Position numbers and translations under genes: made by a program. A DNA stretch of 25,253 nt, taken from NCBI GenBank assembly GCA_033722675.1, contig JAWVYO010000030.1:1-25253 (forward strand), given 5' to 3'. Positions 7,157 through 15,578 of the stretch are shown here, one piece after another. This stretch comes from DATHYU01 sp033722675. Its GTDB lineage: Bacteria > Actinomycetota > Acidimicrobiia > Spongiisociales > UBA11373. The notes beneath the pieces are model-generated. The model saw nothing but the letters and a program-made list of their open reading frames with translations. It did not search any database and was not told the DNA's origin. Position 1 is the stretch's first letter; each line of letters starts with the position of its first letter.

Positions 7157-7939
7157 TCAGGGCGCCGCGGCGGCGAGCCCGGCGGTGAGCACCACCGCCA
7201 GACCGAGGACCACCTGCTGGGCGCCGAGGACGGCGACGGGGACCGGACGAACCCTGACGAGTGCGAGGTGCACCACCGCCAGGATCCCGACGGCGGCCGC
7301 GCCCACGGCCGTGACCAGGTCGCCCACGAGTCCGAAGCCGACGGCTGCCACGGCGACCAGCTGCGCCAGGTCGTTCTCGACGATCCCCGGGGCCTGGCCC
7401 TTCGTCCTGCGCACCTGCACCCGGACGTGACCGACGGCGGCGATCGCCCGGGCGGCCGCCACGATCCAGAGGCCGGCGGCGAGGTCGTCGGCGCCGCCGT
7501 CGGCGAGGACCACGGCCGCCGCCACCGCGGCGATGCCCACGGAGCCCGTCACCTCCGGCAGGAGGCGTCGACTGCGGCTCACGGCGTCGAACGCGAAGGC
7601 CACGACGACGAGGGGGGCGGCCGCCGCGAGCGGCCACCAGAAGGGCGACGCCGCCAGGACCACCGCGCCCCCGATCGCCGCGACCAGCACCGCCGCCTCC
7701 ACACCCGCCACCAGCGCGGCGACACGCGTCCGGGGCAGCCGGCGACGCCGGTAGGCGTCCACGAGGAGGAGCCGCACCGGGGTTCGCAGGAGGAAGGAGA
7801 CGAGGGCGGCGACCCCGAGCAGCACCCCGGCACCCGATGGAGCGACGACCAGCCCCAGCAGGACCGGTTCGAGCGTGAGGCTCCAGCCGCCGTGCTCCGA
7901 CGGGAGGGCGACGGCCCTGACGACGGGCCGACGGCTCAC
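7157..7939 (-). CDS. YwiC-like multi-pass membrane protein
   Basis: 260-residue, Ala/Val/Leu-rich integral membrane protein with about eight hydrophobic segments. The N-terminal PSEHGGWSLTLEPVLLGL is the signature of the YwiC-like family (the PSEHGGW motif before the first helix); a conserved loop R.TPVRLLLVDAYRRRR follows the first helices. The family has no firmly established biochemical role. The GTG start at 7939 overlaps the upstream lipoprotein stop as GTGA, making this the last gene of the manB-ahcY operon. It converges with the FtsH-like gene, 9 nt between stops. Confidence 0.85.
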   Translation of the reverse strand: MSRRPVVRAVALPSEHGGWSLTLEPVLLGLVVAPSGAGVLLGVAALVSFLLRTPVRLLLVDAYRRRRLPRTRVAALVAGVEAAVLVAAIGGAVVLAASPFWWPLAAAAPLVVVAFAFDAVSRSRRLLPEVTGSVGIAAVAAAVVLADGGADDLAAGLWIVAAARAIAAVGHVRVQVRRTKGQAPGIVENDLAQLVAVAAVGFGLVGDLVTAVGAAAVGILAVVHLALVRVRPVPVAVLGAQQVVLGLAVVLTAGLAAAAP

Positions 7940-8856
7940 GACGCCGGGATCCAGAACCGGACCGTGTCGGCCAGTTCTGCGGCGGTGCCCCGGCCGATCA
8001 CCCGCACGACCACGCCGCCTTCGGCCCAGGCGACCGCCGTGTCCCCGGTGTCGGCCACCGCCACGCTGCAGCCGGCCGTGTCCCGCACCGCGACGGGCTC
8101 GGCCGCCTCGGGACACCCCCATCCCCGGTCGGGGACGACGGTCACGGTCGACGAACCGATCGCGTAGTCGGCCCACTCGAACGTCCGACGCCCGTCGTCG
8201 GTGGTGAGGACCTGCATCGACCCGGCGGCGCCATCGGTCGGGGAGGCCAGGAGCAGGGGTGCCGGTGCGGGGGCCTCGTCCGAGCCGGCGGGGAGGACGA
8301 CGTCGATCGTCTCGATCTCCCATCCGACGGTCGACCCCGAGTCGGCCACCACCCCCCACGACTCGATCCACGCCACGACGTCGTCGAGGCGCCGGTCGGC
8401 GGTGACCTCGAAGAAGACCTCGTCCTCCTCCCACGTCACGAACCAGCTGTCGGGACCGTCGAGCAGCCCGGCGGACGCCTGGATGGCGCAGCCGGGGGCG
8501 TCGCCGATCGACACCGCCACGTGGGCGGCGTCCGCGCACGCGTCGGTGTCGGGCCCGTCGACCCGCCGGACGAGGGTGTCGTCGGAGCCGGCCACGGCCA
8601 GCTCGACCACGGCCACCACCCCGTCGCGCAGCGTCGACGTCCCGTACACGGTGTCGTCGGGCGGGACGGCGAGCGTCTCCAGGCCGCCGAGCACCGCCGG
8701 ACCGCCGGGCGCCACGTACACCTGCCGCAGTTCCGCCGGCCCCGCGGTCCCCGGCGTCGTCGCCGGCGTCCCCGAGTCCCCGCCGCATCCCGCGACGATC
8801 ACGGCGACCGTCACGAACGCGGCGAACAGCGCGGGTCTCAGGTGCCGTGCTCCCAC
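7936..8856 (-). CDS. Lipoprotein with two homologous Cys-containing modules, function unknown
   Basis: 306 residues. A short basic N-terminus and hydrophobic stretch end in a lipobox VAGC with the lipidated Cys at about residue 24, so it is probably anchored to the outer face of the membrane. The mature part has two similar modules. About 90-164 contains C107, then VAVSIGDAPGC (C123), then W.EEDEVFFEVTA...LDDVVAWI. About 233-303 contains C248, VAVRDTAGC (C263), then W.EGGVVVRVIG...LADTVRFWI. Cys spacing is 16 and 15, suggesting one disulfide per module. I do not recognise a named family. The GTG at 8856 is chosen because AGGAGGAG lies 11 nt upstream; it overlaps the ahcY end by 19 nt. A CTG at 8842 is a less likely alternative start. 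Confidence 0.78.
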   Translation of the reverse strand: MGARHLRPALFAAFVTVAVIVAGCGGDSGTPATTPGTAGPAELRQVYVAPGGPAVLGGLETLAVPPDDTVYGTSTLRDGVVAVVELAVAGSDDTLVRRVDGPDTDACADAAHVAVSIGDAPGCAIQASAGLLDGPDSWFVTWEEDEVFFEVTADRRLDDVVAWIESWGVVADSGSTVGWEIETIDVVLPAGSDEAPAPAPLLLASPTDGAAGSMQVLTTDDGRRTFEWADYAIGSSTVTVVPDRGWGCPEAAEPVAVRDTAGCSVAVADTGDTAVAWAEGGVVVRVIGRGTAAELADTVRFWIPAS

Positions 8857-10085
8857 GACCGCAGGTACTCCTCCTGGTCGGCGGTGAGACGTTCGAGTCC
8901 GCCGCCCAGGTGCTCGAGGGCGATGGTGGCGACCCGGGCGTCGAGCTCCTCGGGCAGCCGGTACACCCGGTTCTCGAGGGAGTCGGCGTGGCCCATGATC
9001 CACTCGGCCGCCAGCGCCTGGTTCGAGAAGGACATGTCCATGACCGCAGCCGGATGGCCCTCGGCGGCCGCCAGGTTGACGAGGCGTCCCTCGCCGGCGA
9101 CATGGAGTCGCCGGCCGTCGGGCATCGTGTACTCGTCGAGCTCGTGGCGGATCCGGCGGACCCCGACGGCCGTCGACTCGAGGTACCGGAGGTCGAGCTC
9201 GATGTCGAAGTGCCCGGCGTTGGCGAGGATGGCGCCATCCTTCATGACGTCGAAGTGCTCGTCCCGCAGCACGTGCTTGTTGCCGGTGACGGTGATGAAG
9301 ACGTCGCCCTCGCGGGCGGCGTCGGCGGCGGTCATCACCCGGTGTCCCTCCATCGCTGCGGAGAGGGCCCGCACCGGGTCGACCTCGACGACCACCACCC
9401 GGGCGCCGAGGCCGTCGGCCCGCGACGCCACTCCGGCCCCGCAGTCCCCGAAGCCCACGACGACCACGGTCTTGCCGGCCAGCAGCACGTTCGTGGCGCG
9501 CATGATCCCGTCCAGCGCCGATTGGCCCGTGCCGTGGTGGTTGTCGAACAGGTGCTTCGTGGCCGAATCGTTGACGGCCACGACCGGGAACCGCAGGACG
9601 CCCCCGTCGGCCATCGCCCGCAGCCGGATGACCCCGGTGGTCGTCTCCTCGGTGGACCCGACGGGAGCCTGGTCGGGCCGCTCCTTGAGCAGCGTCGTCA
9701 CGAGGTCGGCGCCGTCGTCCATCGTGACGTGGGGCTCGGTGTCGAGGGCGGCACGAATGTGGGCGTAGTACCGGTCGGAATCCTCGCCGCGGACCGCCAG
9801 GACCGGGATGCCCTCCTCTACCAGGGCGGCGGCCACGTCGTCCTGCGTGCTGAGGGGGTTGGAGGCGCAGAGGACCGGCTCGGCGCCGGCGTCGCGCAAT
9901 GCCAGCATCAGGTTGGCGGTCTCGGCGGTGACGTGCAGGCAGGCGGCGACGCGCACCCCTTCCAGCGGCCGGTCGGCCCTGAAGCGGTCCCGCAGCGAGG
10001 CGAGCACGGGCATGTGCCGTCCGGCCCATTCGATCCGGAGGGCCCCGGCCGGGGCGAGGGACGGATCGGCGATGTCGTGGGTCAT
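8838..10085 (-). CDS. ahcY: Adenosylhomocysteinase, short archaeal-like type
   Basis: 415-residue SAH hydrolase family protein. It splits S-adenosylhomocysteine to adenosine and homocysteine, removing the inhibitory by-product of methylation. Motifs: HVTAETANL (51-59), CASNPLSTQDD (73-83), TEETTTG (145-151), the substrate and NAD region VNDSATKHLFDN with K177 and D181, GTGQSALDGI (185-194), the NAD fold GFGDCG (211-216) with E234, and GHFDIEL (291-297). It is shorter than the common bacterial form (about 470-490 residues) and lacks the C-terminal Lys/Tyr tail that reaches the neighbouring subunit, so it resembles the archaeal/Thermotoga type. Related archaeal enzymes can prefer S-inosylhomocysteine, so exact substrate is uncertain. 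The ATG at 10085 overlaps the SIS gene stop as ATGA. Confidence 0.93.
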   Translation of the reverse strand: MTHDIADPSLAPAGALRIEWAGRHMPVLASLRDRFRADRPLEGVRVAACLHVTAETANLMLALRDAGAEPVLCASNPLSTQDDVAAALVEEGIPVLAVRGEDSDRYYAHIRAALDTEPHVTMDDGADLVTTLLKERPDQAPVGSTEETTTGVIRLRAMADGGVLRFPVVAVNDSATKHLFDNHHGTGQSALDGIMRATNVLLAGKTVVVVGFGDCGAGVASRADGLGARVVVVEVDPVRALSAAMEGHRVMTAADAAREGDVFITVTGNKHVLRDEHFDVMKDGAILANAGHFDIELDLRYLESTAVGVRRIRHELDEYTMPDGRRLHVAGEGRLVNLAAAEGHPAAVMDMSFSNQALAAEWIMGHADSLENRVYRLPEELDARVATIALEHLGGGLERLTADQEEYLRSWEHGT

Positions 10086-11080
10086 GCGTCCTCCCGGGCG
10101 AGACGTTCCTTGAGTTCGGTGATCACGTCGACGGGCATCGGGTCCACCCCGGCCCGGGCGGCCAGCGCATCGGAGACGAGATCGCCGATCACCGACAGCG
10201 AGAAGAGACGGGCCAGCGTCCCCGAACCGGTGCTCCACACCTCGCCGGCGGTGGTCACCAACTCGTCGATCACCTCGGCGGTGACCCGGACCCGGGCGTC
10301 GACGCGAGGGTGGTCGCCGGCATCGCGCAGCCACACGATCCCGATCCGATCCAGCGAGAGGCCCGGCACCGCCTCCCACCCCACCACCTCGTTGTGGTCG
10401 ATCTCGGGCACCTCGCCCGCATACGCCGGAGCCTTGGCGTTCTCGTTGATCTGCGTCTTCCAGCGACGCGCCGCCACCGCGCCGGGCCCGGCACCGCCGT
10501 AGACCACGGCGACCCGGCCCTCCAGCGCCTCGGCGAGATCGTCGGCGAGTCCCACGCCGGGCCCATCGCCACCGCCGAGCAGTCGGTCCACCACGTCGGC
10601 GGCCTCCTCGAGCGCGTCGGCCTGTGGTGGGAGGAGCCCGGCGCCCTCGGCCACCCGCAGCACCGCCCCGGTGAGCGACCCCATCGCTGCCCGCGGCTGC
10701 GGTCCGTCGGGTACCTCCACCCGGGCCCATCCGCTCCCGGCGGCCCGATCTCCGAGCACGCCGCCCGTCGTCACCGCCGCCACGTCGAGGCCCGCGTCCC
10801 GAGCGGCGTCCACCGCGTCGAGCGTCTCTTCCGTCGCGCCCGAGTGCGAGACGGCGACGACGAGGGGACGATGGCGGGCGGCCCATCCCGGGAGCCCGTA
10901 GCCGCGATGGACCGAGAGACGACGCCCCGCCTCTGCGGCGATCACCGAGGCGACGTCCCCGCCGATCGCCGACCCGCCCATCGCGACGACGAGCGCCTCG
11001 TCGGCAGCGGGCACGCCGGACACGTCCAGCCGGGCGGCCCAGCGAAGCTGCTCGGGGAGCCCGAGGATGAGGTCGCGCAT
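10082..11080 (-). CDS. SIS-domain bifunctional glucose/mannose-6-phosphate isomerase-like protein
   Basis: 332 residues with two SIS domains. The first has MGGSAIGGD (34-42) and VSHSGATEETL (77-87), which bind the phosphate. The second has the family signature INENAKAPAY (211-220), E226 and HNEVVGWE (229-236), typical of the archaeal/actinobacterial bifunctional phosphoglucose/phosphomannose isomerase group. It interconverts fructose-6-P with glucose-6-P or mannose-6-P, feeding ManB upstream. The actinobacterial members next to manB are often of unproven activity. Start choice: ATG at 11080; a GTG at 11089 in frame overlaps the preceding stop as GTGA and would add three residues. The gene is translationally coupled on both sides. 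Confidence 0.88.
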   Translation of the reverse strand: MRDLILGLPEQLRWAARLDVSGVPAADEALVVAMGGSAIGGDVASVIAAEAGRRLSVHRGYGLPGWAARHRPLVVAVSHSGATEETLDAVDAARDAGLDVAAVTTGGVLGDRAAGSGWARVEVPDGPQPRAAMGSLTGAVLRVAEGAGLLPPQADALEEAADVVDRLLGGGDGPGVGLADDLAEALEGRVAVVYGGAGPGAVAARRWKTQINENAKAPAYAGEVPEIDHNEVVGWEAVPGLSLDRIGIVWLRDAGDHPRVDARVRVTAEVIDELVTTAGEVWSTGSGTLARLFSLSVIGDLVSDALAARAGVDPMPVDVITELKERLAREDA

Positions 11081-11085
11081 GGTCG

Positions 11086-11259
11086 TCACGAGTCGGCCCC
11101 GGGTCGCTCGGCCTCCTCGAGGAGCATCACGGGGATGCCGTCGCGCACCGGATAGCGCAGGCCGCACTCGGCGCACCGGAGCGAGTCGCCCTCGTCGACG
11201 AGCCCGCCCCGGCACTCGACGCACGCCATGATCGCCAGGAGGTCCTCATGCACCGCCAT
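11086..11259 (-). CDS. Trm112-like small zinc-binding protein
   Basis: 57 residues, containing CVEC and CAEC about 14 residues apart followed by LRYPVRDGIPVML, the pattern of the Trm112/YcaR (UPF0434) family. Eukaryotic and archaeal Trm112 activate methyltransferases; the bacterial role is not settled. The ATG at 11259 has GGAGGGAG about 6 nt upstream and lies inside the 3' end of manB (14-nt overlap). Its place between manB and the SIS isomerase is common in actinobacteria. Cotranscription with SAH hydrolase is compatible with a link to methylation, but that is inference. Confidence 0.85.
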   Translation of the reverse strand: MAVHEDLLAIMACVECRGGLVDEGDSLRCAECGLRYPVRDGIPVMLLEEAERPGADS

Positions 11260-12598
11260 CGCCGGCTCCCTCCACGATGCGGCGCACCCGGTCGACCAGC
11301 TCGTCGACCCCGTCACGGTCGGGTGCCTCGACGTTGAGGCGCAGGACCGGTTCGGTGTTCGAGGGGCGCAGGTTGAACCAGCGGTCGGGGTACTCGACGG
11401 TGAGCCCGTCGAGGCGGTCGGTCTCCGCGTCGGAGAAGGCGGAGGCCACGGCCTCCGTCGCGGCGTGCTGGTCCTCGACCCGCATGTTGATCTCCCCGGA
11501 CTGGGCGTAGGGCTCGAACTCGACCCGCATCTCGGAGAGGGGCCGCCCGTCCTCCGACATCACCTGGAGCAGCACGAGCATCGTGAGGATCCCCGAGTCC
11601 GCCCGGTAGTTCTCCCGGAAGTAGTAGTGCCCGGAGTGCTCGCCCCCGAAGACCGCGCCCGTCTCCTTCATCACACCCTTGATGTAGGAGTGGCCGACCC
11701 TGGTCCGCACCGGCGTGCCGCCCGCGGCCCGCACCGTCTCTGGCACGGCGCGGCTGCAGATGAGGTTGTGGACGATCGAGGCGCCCGGCTCGCGCTGCAG
11801 GTACCACGACGCGACCATGGCCGTGACGGTGCTCCCGGGCAGCGGCACGCGTCGGTCGTCGACGAAGAAGGCGCGGTCGGCGTCGCCGTCGAACGCGACG
11901 CCCAGGTCGGGGGACGCTCGTTCCATGAGGGCACCGAGGTCGCGGAGGTTCTCCGGACGGAGCGGGTCGGGGTGGTGGTTCGGGAAGGTCCCGTCGGGCT
12001 CGAGGTAGAGGCCGATCAACTCCGCAGACAGCCGCTCGAAGACGGCCGGCACGGCCACCCCCGCCACGCCGTTGCCGCCGTCGGCGGCGACGCGCAGCGG
12101 CCCGATGGCCGAGGGGTCCACGATGGAGACGAGGTGGTCCACGTACCGGTCGAGGACGTCGACATGCCGGACCTCGCCCGGCTCGCCCGACACGGGCTCG
12201 GGACCGGCGACCGCATCGGCCTTGATCTCGGCGAGTCCGGACTCGGCGCCGACGGGCGCGGCACCGGCGAGACAGAGCTTGATGCCGTTGTACCCCGTCG
12301 GGTTGTGCGACGCGGTGACCATCGCCCCCGGCTCGTCGAGGTCACCGGCGGCGAAGTAGACCATGTCGGTGGTGATCATGCCCAGGTCGTCGACCCCCAC
12401 CCCCTGCCCGACGATCCCCTCCACGAGGGCGTCGGCGAGGGCCGGGGACGACAGCCGGCAGTCGCGGCCGACGGCGATCCGATCGGCGTCCACGAAGCGG
12501 GCGAAGGCGGCACCGATCCGCCGGGCCGCCTCGTCGTCGAGCTCGTCGGGCACGAGCCCGCGCACGTCGTAGGCCTTGAAGATGGCGTCGAGGTCCAT
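11246..12598 (-). CDS. manB: Phosphomannomutase / phosphoglucomutase
   Basis: 450-residue alpha-D-phosphohexomutase. It converts mannose-6-P to mannose-1-P, the precursor of GDP-mannose and polyprenyl-phosphate-mannose; many members also accept glucose phosphates. Motifs: phosphoserine loop TASHNPTGYNG (95-105, Ser97), metal loop DGDADR (237-242), sugar-binding GGEHSGHYYF (318-327) and phosphate loop RPSNTEP (411-417). The length is typical. The ATG at 12598 starts the family-conserved sequence IFKAYDVRG; an upstream in-frame ATG at 12691 would run into the divergent gene. No ribosome site precedes it, but TAGCCT lies 8 nt upstream, suggesting a leaderless mRNA. First gene of the six-gene operon running to the YwiC-like gene. 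Confidence 0.95.
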   Translation of the reverse strand: MDLDAIFKAYDVRGLVPDELDDEAARRIGAAFARFVDADRIAVGRDCRLSSPALADALVEGIVGQGVGVDDLGMITTDMVYFAAGDLDEPGAMVTASHNPTGYNGIKLCLAGAAPVGAESGLAEIKADAVAGPEPVSGEPGEVRHVDVLDRYVDHLVSIVDPSAIGPLRVAADGGNGVAGVAVPAVFERLSAELIGLYLEPDGTFPNHHPDPLRPENLRDLGALMERASPDLGVAFDGDADRAFFVDDRRVPLPGSTVTAMVASWYLQREPGASIVHNLICSRAVPETVRAAGGTPVRTRVGHSYIKGVMKETGAVFGGEHSGHYYFRENYRADSGILTMLVLLQVMSEDGRPLSEMRVEFEPYAQSGEINMRVEDQHAATEAVASAFSDAETDRLDGLTVEYPDRWFNLRPSNTEPVLRLNVEAPDRDGVDELVDRVRRIVEGAGDGGA

Positions 12599-12606
12599 GA
12601 CGGGTG

Positions 12607-12612
12607 AGGCTA
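12607..12612 (-). promoter_or_regulatory. Leaderless -10 box of manB
   Basis: TAGCCT on the minus strand (TAnnnT), 8 nt before the ATG, with no Shine-Dalgarno sequence. Transcription would begin 2 or 3 nt before the start codon. No good -35 is visible. Confidence 0.5.
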
Positions 12613-12636
12613 GTGCCGGCAGCCCTGCTGCCCACC

Positions 12637-12642
12637 TACACT
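12637..12642 (+). promoter_or_regulatory. Leaderless -10 box of the GT2 gene
   Basis: TACACT on the plus strand, 8 nt before the ATG at 12651 and without a Shine-Dalgarno. It mirrors the manB -10 box 24 nt away. The two polymerases would need the same stretch. Confidence 0.5.
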
Positions 12643-12650
12643 CCGCCGCC

Positions 12651-13355
12651 ATGTCCGAGACCACGATCAGCGTGGTCGTCCCGATCCACAACGAAGCCGC
12701 CTACCTGCCGTCTGCGGTCCCCGAGCTCCTCGCGGAGCTCGATCCCCTCCCCGCCCGATGCGAGGTGCTGCTCTGTGAGAACGGGTCGACCGACGGGACG
12801 GTACGCGTCGCCGAGCAGTTGGCGGCCCGGGACGACCGCGTCCGGGTGATCACGCTGCCGGAGCCCAACTACGGAGCCGCCATGCGCGCCGGCTTCGGCG
12901 AGTCGAGCGGCGACTGGGTCGTCAACTTCGACATCGACTACTTCTCCGGCGAGTTCCTCGCCGAGGCGCTGCGGCTCGGCGAGACCGCCGACCTCGTCCT
13001 GGCCTCCAAGCGGGTGCCCGGGTCGGACGACCAACGCGGCGGGCTCCGACGCATGGGGACCCTCGTCTTCAACCTGCTGCTGCGGGCGCTGTTCGGGTCG
13101 AAGGTCTCCGACACCCACGGGATGAAGGCGGTGCGGCGCGACGTGGTCTCCGAGATCGCCCCCCAGGTCGTGTCGACGCTCGATCTCTTCGACACCGAAC
13201 TCGTCATCCGGGCCGAACGCGCCGGCTACCGGATCCGGGAGGTCCCCGCCGTCGTGGAGGAGCAGCGGGACGCCCGCTCGAGCTTCCTCAGCCGCGTCCC
13301 CCGGACCCTGGTGGGGCTGTGGCGGATCCGGATGCAGCTGTGGCGGGAGCGGTAG
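12651..13355 (+). CDS. GT2-family glycosyltransferase (polyprenyl-phosphate sugar synthase-like)
   Basis: 234-residue GT-A glycosyltransferase. Visible: nucleotide-binding start VVVPIHNEAAYLP (8-20), CENGSTDGT (42-50), metal-binding DID (94-96) in NFDIDYFSG, and GMKAVRRDVV near 158. There are no C-terminal membrane helices. The fold and size fit Dpm1-like enzymes that move a sugar from NDP-sugar to polyprenyl phosphate. Mannose from the divergent manB pathway is a plausible substrate and the adjacent GT-C-like membrane protein a plausible user; both are inference. The 3' end overlaps that convergent gene by 68 bp. Confidence 0.88.
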   Translation: MSETTISVVVPIHNEAAYLPSAVPELLAELDPLPARCEVLLCENGSTDGTVRVAEQLAARDDRVRVITLPEPNYGAAMRAGFGESSGDWVVNFDIDYFSGEFLAEALRLGETADLVLASKRVPGSDDQRGGLRRMGTLVFNLLLRALFGSKVSDTHGMKAVRRDVVSEIAPQVVSTLDLFDTELVIRAERAGYRIREVPAVVEEQRDARSSFLSRVPRTLVGLWRIRMQLWRER

Positions 13356-15516
13356 GCGGCTCCTCCGACCGGCGCCGTCGCCATGCCCACCAGCCCAGGT
13401 AGCCGAGACCGCCGACGGTCAGGAGCATTCCCAGGTTCTCCGCCCAGGTGTCGCGGAACTCGATGACCACGTCCTCCCGGGTGGGGACCACGACCATGAG
13501 CGACGGGGCGGCGCGGTAGGGACCCTCCGCGCCGTCGGCCTGCCAGTTCGGGAAGGCCGAGACCTTGACGAGGTGGGGAACGCCGACGGCCGTCGTCGAG
13601 AACGAGATGCGGTGGTCGTCGAGGACGACGTCGCTGACACTGCCCGACCCCGCGATGCGGGTGCGAGTGGTGGAACGGCTGATCTCGTCCACCCGCTCCC
13701 ACGCCTCGGGGCCCTCCGCCACGAGCCACCGATCGAGACGGTCCACGTCGTCGTACCACTCCAACGCGGCCTCGACGAAGCCCTCGTCCCCCTCCCAGAC
13801 GATCGGCTCGAACTCGGCGACGTCGACGAGCGAGGACTCGGGCAGCGCCCAGATCGTGAACGGGTCGGTCTCGGCCAGCCGTTCGAGCCCGAACTCGCCG
13901 GCGGCCTCGGTGGCCTCGTCGGTGAAGGAGACGTAGTAGGCGACGTCGTAGAGCGCCAGGTGCTCGACGGCCCGTTCGAAGTTCAGCCGGTGGTAGTCGA
14001 GGCCGCCGATCGGGTTCGACGGGCGCGAGCTCACCTCCGCGGCGTTGAGGAAGTGGAACGGCGTGGTGAGCGACGACTCGAACAGCAGGCCCTCCATCGA
14101 GGCGTGTCCCTCGCTCCAGTAGCCGGTGAGCATGAGCGCCATCGGCGTGCCGTACTGGTTCAGCTCGCTGTTCGCCTCCCACATGACGCGTCCCGGGGGC
14201 AGGGCGTCGAGCTCGACCATGAGCGCCCGGTACTCGGCCCAGTTGTCGTCCTGGAGGATGGGCGTGCCCTCGGCGTCGAAGGCGTAGGTCTGCTTCCCCT
14301 CGTACCCGGAGTAGTTCCATCGCGCCCACGCCGGCGCCTTGTTCACCCCGATGCCGGCCACCAGCAGCAGGAACACGGTGGCCGCCGCGGTCCCCGCCCA
14401 GATCGTCGTGGGCGAGGCGTGGAACCGGCGGGCGACGGCGACCACCGCCATCCCGACGGCGAGGCCGGCGAAGAGGTAGGCGGTGTAGTACCAGAACGGC
14501 AGGAGGCGGGCGTTGTACAGCTTCGTGTAGTCGAAGTACTCGATGAGGTAGTAGCCCGCCACGGGGATGATCGCCAGGGCGAGGGCCGGGCCGACGATCC
14601 GCTTGCGCGCCACCGACCACAGGATCCCCACGGTGGCCAGCAGCACGATCGGCCACATCTCCCGGGGGACGACGTTCTGGAAGCCCCGAACGGGCGACCA
14701 GCCCATGTCGGTCGTGTAGTCGGTGAAGGTCGCCAACAGCGGCACCGCCCAGAATCCCGCCAGCGCGAACCCGAGACCCCACGACCCGGCGAGGTTCTCC
14801 GGGCCGCGTCGCTTGAAGAGCAACGGCAGCGAGGCAACGACGATCACCGCCGTCGTGATGATGTGGGACAGCGCCGTCAGGGCGAGCACGACCGCCGTGC
14901 CGGCCGTGAACCCGCGACCTTCGCGCACGTTGCGCACGAGCATCCCCAGGTAGACGAGGGAGATCGCGAACGACCACGAGAAGGAGTACTCGCCCGCCAG
15001 GGTCGACAGTGTGTTCGCCCCGAAGATCGAGAAGCTCTCCATGAACACGAAGGTGAACCCGGAGATGCCCCCGACGAGGGCCACGGGGCGGGCGAAACCC
15101 ATCGCCCGGGCGAAGTAGTACGACGCGAAGGGAAGCGCCCCGAGTCCGGCGACGGTGACGAGCTTGAAGGCCACGCCGTAGGGGAGCACGACGTCGAGGA
15201 GCACGATCGCGAGGGCCGGGAGGGGGAAGTAGAAGTAGAGCACCGGGAACCCGGCGTACCAGTCGTTGCTCCAGCCCATGATCCGGAACTCCGGGACGAG
15301 GTTGTCGCGCACGTAGGCGGGGATGAGGACGTGGGCGCCCATGTCGCCGCCCGTGGGCGTGTTGGCGGCGAGCACGAGGTCGAACCGCATGATCCCCAGG
15401 ACGAGCACGGTCCCGAGGAGCCCGCCGAGCACGACGAGCACGCGCCGGTCGCCCCGGAACGCCTCACGGACGCGCCGGCCCAGGGTGGACGGTGTTGGCA
15501 GGTCGATGGCGGCCAC
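13288..15516 (-). CDS. Large GT-C-like multi-pass membrane protein (PTPS-related family)
   Basis: 742 residues. After a short N-terminus it has a first helix (about 26-42), then GGDMGAH with D58 in the first outer loop, as in GT-C transferases. About ten further hydrophobic segments follow to roughly residue 400, then a soluble, probably extracytoplasmic domain and one last helix before an RRRR anchor. The layout and sequence style fit the membrane proteins annotated as '6-pyruvoyl-tetrahydropterin synthase related', which are membrane transferase-like and not pterin enzymes. The probable role is transfer of a lipid-linked sugar in the envelope. I choose GTG at 15516; TACGCT lies 10 nt upstream. 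The last 22 residues (Pro/Ala/Gly/Ser rich) are encoded antisense to the end of the GT2 gene. Confidence 0.82.
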   Translation of the reverse strand: MAAIDLPTPSTLGRRVREAFRGDRRVLVVLGGLLGTVLVLGIMRFDLVLAANTPTGGDMGAHVLIPAYVRDNLVPEFRIMGWSNDWYAGFPVLYFYFPLPALAIVLLDVVLPYGVAFKLVTVAGLGALPFASYYFARAMGFARPVALVGGISGFTFVFMESFSIFGANTLSTLAGEYSFSWSFAISLVYLGMLVRNVREGRGFTAGTAVVLALTALSHIITTAVIVVASLPLLFKRRGPENLAGSWGLGFALAGFWAVPLLATFTDYTTDMGWSPVRGFQNVVPREMWPIVLLATVGILWSVARKRIVGPALALAIIPVAGYYLIEYFDYTKLYNARLLPFWYYTAYLFAGLAVGMAVVAVARRFHASPTTIWAGTAAATVFLLLVAGIGVNKAPAWARWNYSGYEGKQTYAFDAEGTPILQDDNWAEYRALMVELDALPPGRVMWEANSELNQYGTPMALMLTGYWSEGHASMEGLLFESSLTTPFHFLNAAEVSSRPSNPIGGLDYHRLNFERAVEHLALYDVAYYVSFTDEATEAAGEFGLERLAETDPFTIWALPESSLVDVAEFEPIVWEGDEGFVEAALEWYDDVDRLDRWLVAEGPEAWERVDEISRSTTRTRIAGSGSVSDVVLDDHRISFSTTAVGVPHLVKVSAFPNWQADGAEGPYRAAPSLMVVVPTREDVVIEFRDTWAENLGMLLTVGGLGYLGWWAWRRRRSEEPPTAPATAASGSATAPPGSGGRG

Positions 15517-15526
15517 GGCGGGGCCG

Positions 15527-15532
15527 AGCGTA
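15527..15532 (-). promoter_or_regulatory. Candidate -10 box of the GT-C-like gene
   Basis: TACGCT on the minus strand, 10 nt before the chosen GTG, in the 62-nt gap after the zinc-ribbon gene. It would give a leader of about 4 nt. Confidence 0.35.
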
Positions 15533-15578
15533 CCGCGGACCCCGGGGAACGGGACCCGCGTCCGCTCGTACCGGGGCC

